Assembly (NCBI GenBank): GCA_003521625.1
Contig: DPHV01000044.1
Location: 11,316-75,315 of the forward strand
DNA length: 64,000 nt
Direction of reading: 5' to 3'
Source of the DNA: Ruminococcus sp.
GTDB lineage: Bacteria; Bacillota; Clostridia; Oscillospirales; Acutalibacteraceae
The translations under genes were made by a program, and so were the position numbers. The notes below the pieces were generated by a model. It saw nothing but the letters and a program-made list of their open reading frames with translations, was not told where the DNA came from and made no database searches. Of this stretch, positions 53,187-60,150 are shown in pieces; position 1 is the first letter of the stretch; every line of letters starts with the position of its first letter.

Positions 53187-53606
53187 ATGGTGGAATGTAA
53201 AACGATATTTTATTCGGCGAGGAAAACTTCACTTTGCGAGCGTGCGCTTAAAAAGAGTTTTTCCGAGCTTGACCTTGATATGAGCGAGATTTCTTTTGCC
53301 GCCGACAGGGGAAGTCTGTGTGATGCCTTGACAGAAGCTTTTGCAGAATGTAATATAGTTTTTGTCATTGGCGGTCTGGGCTTTGGCGACGAAAGAGATG
53401 TTAAAAAAATTGTTTCACGTCTTATAAAAAGCTCCTGCGTAGACGATTGCAAAAAGCTTAAAAATCATACAGGTGACGACGGTTATATTATAAGAGCAGA
53501 CAGTCAGCTGCTTGTTCTGCTCCCCGACGAGCCTGAACAGATTGAAGCGATTATGCAGGGCGCAATTACAGGATATATTAAAATCAGGGGAAATGCGAGG
53601 GCGTAG
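53187..53606 (+). CDS. Small MoaB/CinA-like domain protein
   Basis: 139 residues. CNIVFVIGGLGFGDERDVKKIVSRL resembles the GGxGxxxxDxT block of molybdopterin-binding (MoCF) domains, and LLVLLPDEPEQIEAIM resembles their LPGxPxE loop. The usual catalytic residues seem degenerate, and no molybdenum-cofactor gene is in the window. GGGAGGCGAG precedes the ATG, 12 bp after the sortase. The sortase cytosolic domain shows a similar motif, hinting at related folds. Function unknown. Confidence 0.65.
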   Translation: MVECKTIFYSARKTSLCERALKKSFSELDLDMSEISFAADRGSLCDALTEAFAECNIVFVIGGLGFGDERDVKKIVSRLIKSSCVDDCKKLKNHTGDDGYIIRADSQLLVLLPDEPEQIEAIMQGAITGYIKIRGNARA

Positions 53607-53607
53607 T

Positions 53608-54807
53608 GTGGTAAACGAAACGAGCGTTACAATTAATCTTGACAACATTGCCCGCAATGCAAGAGCCATTACGGAAAAATATAAGGAATACGATTACTTT
53701 TTTGCCGTGCTTAAGTCAAGCGCATACGGTCACGGCGAATACATAGTAAACGAGCTTGTAAATAATAATATCAACTATATTGCTGTTTCGTATGTTGACG
53801 AGGCGCTGAAAATCAGAAAGTACAACAGCGATGTGCCTGTTCTTATTCTTGAGCCTGTCAGCTTAAGTGATATTGAAACGGCGGCAAGCCGTAATTTTAC
53901 GGTTGTTGTGCACGACCTTGATTATCTCAATGAGCTTATTGCAACAGGCGTTAAATCAAAGCTGAAAATTCATATTAAAATTGATTCGGGTATGAACCGC
54001 CTCGGCTTTAAAGACAAGAACGAGGTCAAAAAGGCTGTTGAAATGATTAAGCAGACCGAGAATCTGTATCTTGAGGGAATCTTTACTCACTTTGCAACTA
54101 TCGGTATGTTTGACAATCATTTTGACAGTCAGGTTGAAAGCTTTAAGGAGATTACAAGTCTGATTGACCTTAAGGAAATTCCCATTGTTCATCTGGGAAG
54201 CAGTGTTATTCTTTTGTCGCATCCGAAGTTTGAATTTGCAAACGGCGTGAGAACGGGCATTTTGTCTTACGGCTACAACGTTGCTCCGAATTACTGCAAC
54301 GGCGGTCTTAAGGATAAGCTGCGGAATTTGAGAAACAGCTATTATCAGAAAAAGTACAATCTGAGCAAGCTTATTTATGACGCAGAAATTGACGTTAAGC
54401 CTGCGATGAGTATGACAACTTCAATTTTGCAGATCAAAGAGGTTAAAAAGGGCGAATGCGTCGGCTACGGTGCGACGTATACAGCCGAGGAAGATATAAA
54501 AATTGCCGTACTGCCGATAGGCTACAACAACGGAATCGGCAGAAGAAATGCAGGCAGATATGTCGTAATCAACGGCAAAAAATACTTTGCAGTCGGCGAG
54601 ATTGCAATGAATATGATGGTTATAAGAGTTGACGATGACGTTAAGCTGTCCGATACTGTTTACATTCTGGGCGGAGGAATTACGCTCGGAGCATTGAGCA
54701 GATTTGAGGGCAACTCAATTTCAAAGACATTGCTTGACGTCGGCAAAAACAACAGGAGAGTTTATACTAAAAACAATCAAACTGTGTTTGAAGAGGAAAC
54801 AAGGTGA
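53608..54807 (+). CDS. Alanine racemase-family PLP enzyme
   Basis: 399-residue fold-type III racemase: VTINLDNIARNARAI, AVLKSSAYGHG with PLP Lys36, IDSGMNRLGF, VHLGSS, GIFTHFA, VRTGILSYG and ECVGYGATY carrying the catalytic Tyr (287 or 291). LKSSAYGHG differs from the usual VKANAYGHG, and an insertion of about 30 residues (NGGLKDKLRNLRNSYYQKKYN) follows VRTGILSYGYNVAPN. GTG 53608 is preferred (GAGGG 6 nt upstream); ATG 53593 is an alternative that overlaps the previous gene. May supply D-alanine or another D-amino acid to the ATP-grasp ligase encoded next. Confidence 0.85.
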   Translation: MVNETSVTINLDNIARNARAITEKYKEYDYFFAVLKSSAYGHGEYIVNELVNNNINYIAVSYVDEALKIRKYNSDVPVLILEPVSLSDIETAASRNFTVVVHDLDYLNELIATGVKSKLKIHIKIDSGMNRLGFKDKNEVKKAVEMIKQTENLYLEGIFTHFATIGMFDNHFDSQVESFKEITSLIDLKEIPIVHLGSSVILLSHPKFEFANGVRTGILSYGYNVAPNYCNGGLKDKLRNLRNSYYQKKYNLSKLIYDAEIDVKPAMSMTTSILQIKEVKKGECVGYGATYTAEEDIKIAVLPIGYNNGIGRRNAGRYVVINGKKYFAVGEIAMNMMVIRVDDDVKLSDTVYILGGGITLGALSRFEGNSISKTLLDVGKNNRRVYTKNNQTVFEEETR

Positions 54808-54811
54808 CAAA

Positions 54812-55834
54812 ATGGGTGTAACAAGATGGCTTTTGCATAAGTTCAAGGACATTAATTCTGACAGAATGAAAAAGCATATTGAGGTTATTCATCAGAACAG
54901 CGGAAAATCAAAGGCTTATATTGTTTTTGATATGTTTGTTAATTTTCTGACGAGGGGTTCGGGCTATACGGACTATTTCAGAGGAAATTATATTCAGGCT
55001 ACAAAGGCTGAAAAGGACACATTCGTAACAGCCAAGAAGTTCTACAAAATTCTTGAGTATCTCAATGATGATGATTACATTGTGCTTTTGAACGACAAGC
55101 TCGTTTTTGACAGATTTTTCAACGAGTATTTAAAGCGTGATTATCTCAATCTGCGTGAAACCGACGCAGAGGGTTTAAAACAGTTTATGAAAGGCAGAGA
55201 TATTGTCTTTGCAAAGCTGACAAACGGTGAGTGCGGTCACGGAATTTCAAAGCTTGTCGTTAAGGACGTCAAGGACTATGACGCTTTGTACAAGGAGCTT
55301 GTGGAGAACAATCAGCTGTTGGTCGAGGAAGCAATCATTCAAAACGACGATTTAAACGAGATAAATCCGAATGCGGTAAATTCATTCAGGGTTATCACGC
55401 TCTATAAGGACGGCAAGGTTTATCTTGTGAACAATGCGCTGAGAATCAATCAGGACGAATCGAATGTTATCGGCTGCAGTAACGACTTGTATTTTTCGCT
55501 CGGTGAGGACGGCAGAATCGACGGCAACGTAATCGACGATTACGGAAACGTTTACGATACTCATCCGCTGACGGGCAAGAAATTCAAGGACGTTAAGATA
55601 GCAGGCGTTAAGGAAGCGTTTGATATGTGTAAGGAAGCGCATATGAGAATACCGCAGGTAAGGTATATCGGCTGGGATATTGCGTTTTCTGTAAAAGGTC
55701 CTGTTGTCGTTGAGGGCAACGAGTATCCGGGCTTCGGTCTTGTTCAGCATTACAAGCTAAAGGACAAGAGCACGGGGCACTTAAAGGAAATCAGCGACAT
55801 TCTCGGCGACGAGATGAAAAATATCAAGCTGTGA
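54812..55834 (+). CDS. Sugar-transfer-associated ATP-grasp protein
   Basis: 340 residues matching the ATP-grasp family commonly labelled sugar-transfer associated: DIVFAKLTNGECGHGISKL (nucleotide Lys), QLLVEEAIIQND, AVNSFRVITLYKDG and VVEGNEYPGFGLVQHYK near the C terminus (metal ligands Glu/Asn). Such enzymes join a carboxylate to an amine or thiol using ATP. AAGGTGA lies in the end of the racemase gene 4 bp upstream, so a racemase-ligase pair is likely. Substrates unknown. Confidence 0.8.
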   Translation: MGVTRWLLHKFKDINSDRMKKHIEVIHQNSGKSKAYIVFDMFVNFLTRGSGYTDYFRGNYIQATKAEKDTFVTAKKFYKILEYLNDDDYIVLLNDKLVFDRFFNEYLKRDYLNLRETDAEGLKQFMKGRDIVFAKLTNGECGHGISKLVVKDVKDYDALYKELVENNQLLVEEAIIQNDDLNEINPNAVNSFRVITLYKDGKVYLVNNALRINQDESNVIGCSNDLYFSLGEDGRIDGNVIDDYGNVYDTHPLTGKKFKDVKIAGVKEAFDMCKEAHMRIPQVRYIGWDIAFSVKGPVVVEGNEYPGFGLVQHYKLKDKSTGHLKEISDILGDEMKNIKL

Positions 55835-55857
55835 TTTAATAATATTAAGCTATAAAA

Positions 55858-55888
55858 TGCCTCCGAGAGCAACAGGCTTTCGGAGGCA
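55858..55888 (+). promoter_or_regulatory. Hairpin that includes a ribosome binding site
   Basis: TGCCTCCGA (55858-55866) pairs perfectly with TCGGAGGCA (55880-55888). The 3' arm contains GGAGG (55882-55886), correctly placed for ATG 55896. No T-run follows, so termination is less likely than translational control or 3'-end stabilisation of the upstream transcript. Confidence 0.5.
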
Positions 55889-55895
55889 GTAAACT

Positions 55896-56648
55896 ATGAG
55901 GTGGCTGAATATGCCGAAAAAAACAATGGCAGAAAAAAATTTTAAAATTACGGGTATTGTTATTTCTGTTTTTCTCATAATCTGTTCTTTAGGTTATGCC
56001 GGAAATATTCTATATGAAATTTATTCAATTACAGCAGTTAATAATAAAATATATTATGTAGTTGATATTGTTGCGAAGCTTATGTTATTGACAGCGTTTA
56101 TTTTGCTTGCAGTATCAATACTGAGTAAAAATAAACTTAAGATTGATATAATAAAAATTTTCGCTGAATTATTCCTGATTGCAAACATTTTATATTTATC
56201 AAACGGATTGTATCAATTAGTTGTAATATTTGGCGCAGATATTTTCAGTGTTTTAGAAGCTGTATTCAGTAAACCGTTGTATTATTTGTTTACTGTATCT
56301 AAAATAGCAATTGCAGCGGCAATATTGTTTTTTAATAAAAGGAATAAGCTCGTACCCGAAAATAAATCCGCTAAACTTGTTTTATCAATCTTATTTGTGA
56401 TAAGCTTTTGTTTGTATTGCTTTTTTGAAATTGGAAAATCTGGATTAGCAAGTTCTTTGGCTTCGTTTATGGCGTTTATTACGTCTTCTGATGGCGGTGA
56501 CAGCGGTTTGTTCAACGGAATATTTATCAGCTTTTTCTTAAATATTATATTTATGTTGGCAGAGTACATTCCGTTATTCCTGTTTTTCGTGATATATCTT
56601 GATAAAAAAGCGGTAAGTCCATCTTCGGACAATGCAAAAAGTGAGTAA
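55896..56648 (+). CDS. Unknown six-helix membrane protein
   Basis: 250 residues with about six hydrophobic segments (roughly 19-40, 55-75, 85-110, 118-145, 158-178, 205-235) and short charged ends. No family recognised. More AT-rich than neighbours, with Ile/Lys/Asn bias. Two starts are possible: ATG 55896 (GGAGG in the preceding hairpin) or ATG 55911 (GAGGTGG 6 nt upstream). Confidence 0.7.
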   Translation: MRWLNMPKKTMAEKNFKITGIVISVFLIICSLGYAGNILYEIYSITAVNNKIYYVVDIVAKLMLLTAFILLAVSILSKNKLKIDIIKIFAELFLIANILYLSNGLYQLVVIFGADIFSVLEAVFSKPLYYLFTVSKIAIAAAILFFNKRNKLVPENKSAKLVLSILFVISFCLYCFFEIGKSGLASSLASFMAFITSSDGGDSGLFNGIFISFFLNIIFMLAEYIPLFLFFVIYLDKKAVSPSSDNAKSE

Positions 56649-56665
56649 TTAATAAAATGTAAAAT

Positions 56666-56699
56666 AACGGCTGACGGAGGTTGTTTTCCGTCAGCCGTT
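56666..56699 (-). terminator. Terminator between the membrane protein and cobO
   Basis: AACGGCTGACGGA (56666-56678) and TCCGTCAGCCGTT (56687-56699) form a 13-bp perfect stem. On the minus strand ATTTTACATTTTA follows, serving cobO; on the plus strand there is no T-run but the strong stem may also end that transcript. Confidence 0.75.
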
Positions 56700-56727
56700 G
56701 GTGCTTTATATAGGTTTATATATCTGG

Positions 56728-57243
56728 CTAAAATTCTATCCCGATTCTGCCTGTTATTCCTCTGTCATAGGGGTGCTTTATTTTTTTGAACTCCGTTACG
56801 TAGTCGGCAATATCAATGAATCGTTCGGGCGGATTGTGGCCTGTCATTACAATTTCCATACTTGCAGGGGCGTTTGCGACAAACTCAAATACCTCCGCCT
56901 CGGAAATCATATCGTTGTTTATTACGTCGAACACCTCGTCGAGGACTACCATATCGTAACGCTCTGTAAGGGCAGTTGTTACACTGCTGTCAAAAATTCC
57001 TTTGAAAATCTTTGCCGCCTGTGCCTTTTCCTTTTCGTCCATTTCGAATGTGAATTTCAGCTCGAGAGGGCAGAATGTGAGAGTTACGTTTTCGGTGTGG
57101 CTCAATGTATGGCGTTCGCCCGAAAATTCTGTTTTGAGAAACTGCACGAACAGAACCTTCATATTGCTGCCTGCGGCTCTTGCGGCAAGTCCTACCGCCG
57201 CCGTTGTTTTGCCTTTGCCGTCACCGTAATAAACGTGTATCAT
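56728..57243 (-). CDS. cobO: Cob(I)yrinic acid a,c-diamide adenosyltransferase
   Basis: 171-residue CobA/CobO/BtuR-type ATP:corrinoid adenosyltransferase. P-loop GDGKGKTTAAVGLAAR at residues 7-22, VLFVQFLK, MVVLDEVFDVINN and MTGHNPP fit the family. Makes adenosylcobalamin from corrinoid; together with MetH it shows B12 use. GGAGGTATAT precedes the ATG. No other cobalamin gene and no B12 riboswitch are seen near it. Confidence 0.92.
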   Translation of the reverse strand: MIHVYYGDGKGKTTAAVGLAARAAGSNMKVLFVQFLKTEFSGERHTLSHTENVTLTFCPLELKFTFEMDEKEKAQAAKIFKGIFDSSVTTALTERYDMVVLDEVFDVINNDMISEAEVFEFVANAPASMEIVMTGHNPPERFIDIADYVTEFKKIKHPYDRGITGRIGIEF

Positions 57244-57263
57244 ATATACCTCCGAGATTTTTT

Positions 57264-57566
57264 ATTAGTATGGAGTTTGGAGTGTGGAGAGTGGAGTTTC
57301 GGTCGAGTGGATAGGTCGCAATAATTCAAAAGTTTAATGCCCGAATTAATTTATATGCGGCGTTGCCGCAGAGAGTAATTTTTAATATTTCATAAATTGC
57401 GTTGCAATTTACGAAACGGGACGTCAGGGATGCCGTCCCGAAACGTTGCCGATATATCAATCAACCCGAGGAAAACAAACTTTTCCAAACAACACGTACT
57501 ATTTTAAATTCGGAGCGGAGCGACCATGAACTCCACACTCCACACTCCAAACTTCACACTTAATTA
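57264..57566. repeat. MITE-like element with GGAGTTT-heptamer inverted ends
   Basis: About 300 bp. Left end has tandem GGAGTTT, GGAGTGT, GGAGAGT, GGAGTTT units; the right end is the same read on the other strand (57533-57561). Internal blocks (GGTCGAGTGGA, TGCGGCGTTGCCGCA, ATAAATTGCGTTGCAATTTA, GACGTCAGGGATGCCGTC, ATTCGGAGCGGAGCGACCAT) are shared with the elements at 1, 31495, 34663 and 49648, although the end heptamers differ from the GGAATGC type. Confidence 0.8.
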
Positions 57567-57662
57567 TACTTTAATATGTAGCGTTTGGCAATATGTGCAT
57601 AGTATATAAAATATTTTTAAGAATGACCTGAAATTTCTACACGAATTAATTTTCGCAAAACC

Positions 57663-57691
57663 TTGCAATAATCGCCTTTACATTGTATAAT
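57663..57691 (+). promoter_or_regulatory. Sigma-A promoter of the S10 operon
   Basis: TTGCAA (57663-57668), 17-bp spacer, perfect TATAAT (57686-57691). It lies 431 bp before rpsJ, implying a long leader RNA. Confidence 0.8.
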
Positions 57692-57699
57692 AATCCTTG

Positions 57700-57899
57700 C
57701 GTGACTGCACAAGATATGCGATGAAGCGGGAGGTTGCGGCGAATTTGCCGGTTTTTCCGTGGAGTATGTCCGATTTTAAACCGGGCGATTATTATGAATC
57801 ATTTAGAGTATAACTATGTCAATAGGGTTGCTTTGCCATAGCTGTGCTCAAAAGCTTTCAGGACGTTCCCGGTTAACTGAATAGTTAAACGGGTTTTTT
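57700..57899 (+). promoter_or_regulatory. Candidate attenuator in the S10 operon leader
   Basis: Four segments can pair in two exclusive ways. A: CCGGTTT 57748-57754; B: AAACCGGG 57778-57785; C: CCCGGTTAACT 57868-57878; D: AGTTAAACGGG 57883-57893. C:D makes an 11-bp stem with one mismatch and a GAAT loop, followed by TTTTTT, an intrinsic terminator. B:C (7 bp) would break it; A:B (7 bp) would free C. No T-box, L4-type E. coli leader or known riboswitch motif was recognised. The signal sensed is unknown. Confidence 0.6.
57868..57899 (+). terminator. Intrinsic terminator upstream of rpsJ
   Basis: CCCGGTTAACT pairs with AGTTAAACGGG (one G/A mismatch) around GAAT, then six T. It stands between the S10 promoter and the first gene, with no gene to end upstream on this strand, so it must act on the leader. 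The following 57900-58122 has further small hairpins (AATCACCAAAGTGATT; TTTCAAAAA with TTTTTGAAA) and AAGGAGGCG for rpsJ. Confidence 0.8.
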
Positions 57900-58122
57900 A
57901 ATGCAGGGTGAGGAAACACCCGGCAGAGTTTCAAAAAAAGTTTTTGAAAGCAAACGCCCGCCAACTACGAAGAGCCGAGGCTCGCAACCTTAAAATAGCG
58001 AACGGCGACGACCAAGCAGCGGAAATCACCAAAGTGATTGGAGCTGATTGGAGGAGTGGAAGCTATTTTAAGATAAGCGGAGAGCTACGAGGCTTGACAA
58101 AATTTTCAAGGAGGCGACGATA

Positions 58123-58434
58123 ATGGCAGTCAAGGAAAAGATTAGAATAAGATTAAAGGGTTATGATCATCAGCTCGTTGATCAGTCAGCCGAGAGAATC
58201 GTGGCTACAGCTAAGCGCACAGGCGCAAGAGTTTCGGGTCCCGTTCCGCTCCCTACTGAGAAGCAGGTTGTAACAATTCTCCGTGCTGTTCACAAGTACA
58301 AGGACAGCCGTGAGCAGTTCGAGATGAGAACCCACAAGCGTCTTATCGACATCTTAAGACCGTCAAACAAGACAGTCGAGGCTCTTATGAGCTTAGAGCT
58401 CCCTGCCGGCGTTGATATCGAGATTAAGTTATAA
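58123..58434 (+). CDS. rpsJ: 30S ribosomal protein S10
   Basis: 103 residues, full length: RIRLKGYDHQLVDQSAERIV, TGARVSGPVPLPTEKQV, THKRLIDILRPSNKTV. A component of the small subunit head and also partner of NusB in antitermination. AAGGAGGCG precedes the ATG. First gene of the S10 operon, behind a long leader with an internal terminator. Confidence 0.98.
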   Translation: MAVKEKIRIRLKGYDHQLVDQSAERIVATAKRTGARVSGPVPLPTEKQVVTILRAVHKYKDSREQFEMRTHKRLIDILRPSNKTVEALMSLELPAGVDIEIKL

Positions 58435-58466
58435 TCCGATACCAACCTACAAGCAGACAGGGTCAC

Positions 58467-58482
58467 GTTGGTGAAAACCAAC
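58467..58482 (+). other. GNRA-loop hairpin before rplC
   Basis: GTTGGT-GAAA-ACCAAC, a perfect 6-bp stem with a GAAA tetraloop, in the 74-bp rpsJ-rplC gap, 15 nt before the rplC ribosome binding site AAGGAGG. Possibly an RNA processing or protein binding site. Confidence 0.45.
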
Positions 58483-58508
58483 CAATAACCTACAAGGAGG
58501 ATACATTC

Positions 58509-59141
58509 ATGCAGAAAGCAATCATCGGCAAGAAAATCGGTATGACACAGATTTTCGATGAAAAGGGAATTGTTATTCCCGTAACTGTTATCGAGGCAGG
58601 CCCTTGCGTGGTTACAGCCAAGAAAACAGTTGAAAACGACGGCTACGCATCCGTTCAGCTCGGATACGGCGACTTAAAGCCCCACAAGGTTACAAAGCCT
58701 ATGAAGGGATTTTTTGACAAAGCAGGCGTAGCTCCCAAGAAAACTCTTAAAGAGTTCCGTTTTAACGACACAGACGCTTACAACGTAGGCGACCTCGTTA
58801 AGGCAGACGTGTTCACCCCCGGCGACAAGATTGACGTAACCGGCAAGAGCAAAGGTAAGGGTACCGCAGGCGTTATCAAGAGATGGAACTTCCACCGTCT
58901 TAAGGAAACTCACGGTACAGGCCCCTGCGTTCGTCACGGCGGCTCAATCGGTGCCTGCTCCTCACCCTCAAGAGTATGGAAGGGCAAGAGAATGGCAGGT
59001 CACCTCGGCGCAGAACAGGTAACAGTACAGAACCTCACAGTTGTTAAGGTTGACGCTGAAAACAACCTCATTGCTGTAAAGGGTGCTGTTCCCGGACCAA
59101 ATAAGGGAATCGTTGTACTCAAAGATTCCGTTAAGGCTTAA
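58509..59141 (+). CDS. rplC: 50S ribosomal protein L3
   Basis: 210 residues: IIGKKIGMTQIFDEKG, FKRW-like VIKRWNFHRLKETHGTG, GSIGACSSPSRVWKGKRMAGHLG. Binds near the 3' end of 23S rRNA and the peptidyl transferase centre. ACAAGGAGGATA precedes the start; L4 follows after 16 bp. Confidence 0.98.
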   Translation: MQKAIIGKKIGMTQIFDEKGIVIPVTVIEAGPCVVTAKKTVENDGYASVQLGYGDLKPHKVTKPMKGFFDKAGVAPKKTLKEFRFNDTDAYNVGDLVKADVFTPGDKIDVTGKSKGKGTAGVIKRWNFHRLKETHGTGPCVRHGGSIGACSSPSRVWKGKRMAGHLGAEQVTVQNLTVVKVDAENNLIAVKGAVPGPNKGIVVLKDSVKA

Positions 59142-59157
59142 GGAAGGGGGATTATAA

Positions 59158-59781
59158 ATGCCAAGTTTATCAGTAGTAAATATGGAAGGCAACAATGTCG
59201 GTACAATCGAGCTTGCTGATTCCGTATTCGGTATTGAGCCCAACGCAGCAGTTATGCATCAGGTAGTTGTAAGCTATCTTGCAGCACAGCGTCAGGGCAC
59301 ACAGTCCGCTCTTACAAGATCCGAGGTTTCCGGCGGCGGCAAAAAGCCCTGGAGACAGAAGGGTACAGGACGTGCAAGACAGGGTTCAACCCGTGCTCCG
59401 CAGTGGACACACGGCGGTATCGTGTTTGCTCCCAAGCCAAGAGATTACAGATTCTCTGTAAACAAGAAGGTTAGAAGACTCGCTATGAAGTCGGCTTTCT
59501 CTTCAAAGGCTAAAGAAAACGAAATCATCGTTGTTGATTCAATCGCAATGGATGAATACAAGACAAAGACAATCGTTGCTATGCTCAACGCAATCGGAGC
59601 TGACAAAAAGGCTCTCATCGTTCTTCCCGCAGTTGACAGCAAGGTTATCAAATCAGCTAACAACATCCCCGGCGTTAAGACAGCTCAGGTCAACACACTC
59701 AATGTTTATGACATTCTGAATGCTGACAAGCTCGTTATCGTTAAGGACGCTGTAAGCAAGATAGAGGAGGTATATGCATGA
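59158..59781 (+). CDS. rplD: 50S ribosomal protein L4
   Basis: 207 residues: GEVSGGGKKPWRQKGTGRARQGS-like block (SEVSGGGKKPWRQKG), PQWTHGGIVFAPKPRDY, C-terminal Rossmann-like half. Lines the exit tunnel. In E. coli L4 represses its own operon through the S10 leader; whether it acts on the different leader here is unknown. Overlaps rplW by 4 bp. Confidence 0.97.
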   Translation: MPSLSVVNMEGNNVGTIELADSVFGIEPNAAVMHQVVVSYLAAQRQGTQSALTRSEVSGGGKKPWRQKGTGRARQGSTRAPQWTHGGIVFAPKPRDYRFSVNKKVRRLAMKSAFSSKAKENEIIVVDSIAMDEYKTKTIVAMLNAIGADKKALIVLPAVDSKVIKSANNIPGVKTAQVNTLNVYDILNADKLVIVKDAVSKIEEVYA

Positions 59782-60071
59782 TCGCTCATGACATCGTAAT
59801 TCGCCCCGTTATCACTGAAAAAAGTATGCTCGGCGCAGTTAATAAGGTATATACCTTTGAAGTAGCTAAAACAGCTAACAAAATTGAAATTGCAAAAGCT
59901 TGCGAAGAAATCTTCAAGGTTAAGGTTGCAAAGGTTAACACCGTAAGCGTAAGAGGTAAGTTCCGCCGTCAGGGCAGAAACAACGGCGGCTACACAAAGA
60001 GCTGGAAGAAAGCAATCGTAACATTAACAGAAGACAGCAAGCCTATCGAATTTTTTGAAGGCATGATGTAA
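59778..60071 (+). CDS. rplW: 50S ribosomal protein L23
   Basis: 97 residues: DIVIRPVITEKSMLGAV, YTFEVAKTANKIEIAKA, NTVSVRGKFRRQGR. Sits at the tunnel exit and docks trigger factor and SRP. Overlaps rplD by ATGA. The 79-bp gap after it holds GGGAAACGCCATTTTCCC, a small hairpin. Confidence 0.97.
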   Translation: MIAHDIVIRPVITEKSMLGAVNKVYTFEVAKTANKIEIAKACEEIFKVKVAKVNTVSVRGKFRRQGRNNGGYTKSWKKAIVTLTEDSKPIEFFEGMM

Positions 60072-60150
60072 GTCTGAAATAAATAATTCAGGCAGAATGT
60101 ATGGGAAACGCCATTTTCCCGCAAAGCCATCATGAGGAGAGTGAAACCAA

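Noticed and set aside
56698..57324. 208-codon plus-strand frame (56698-57324)
   Set aside because: It lies antisense to cobO, whose P-loop and family motifs are clear, and has Cys/Tyr-rich composition typical of a shadow frame.
57567..57662. B12 riboswitch or other element upstream of cobO or the S10 promoter
   Set aside because: No B12-box-like motif or other known aptamer core was seen in this AT-rich stretch.
57908..58123. 71-codon frame in the S10 leader
   Set aside because: Arg-rich, weak start, lies in structured leader RNA; no family resemblance. Kept only as a low-interest observation because its stop overlaps the rpsJ start.
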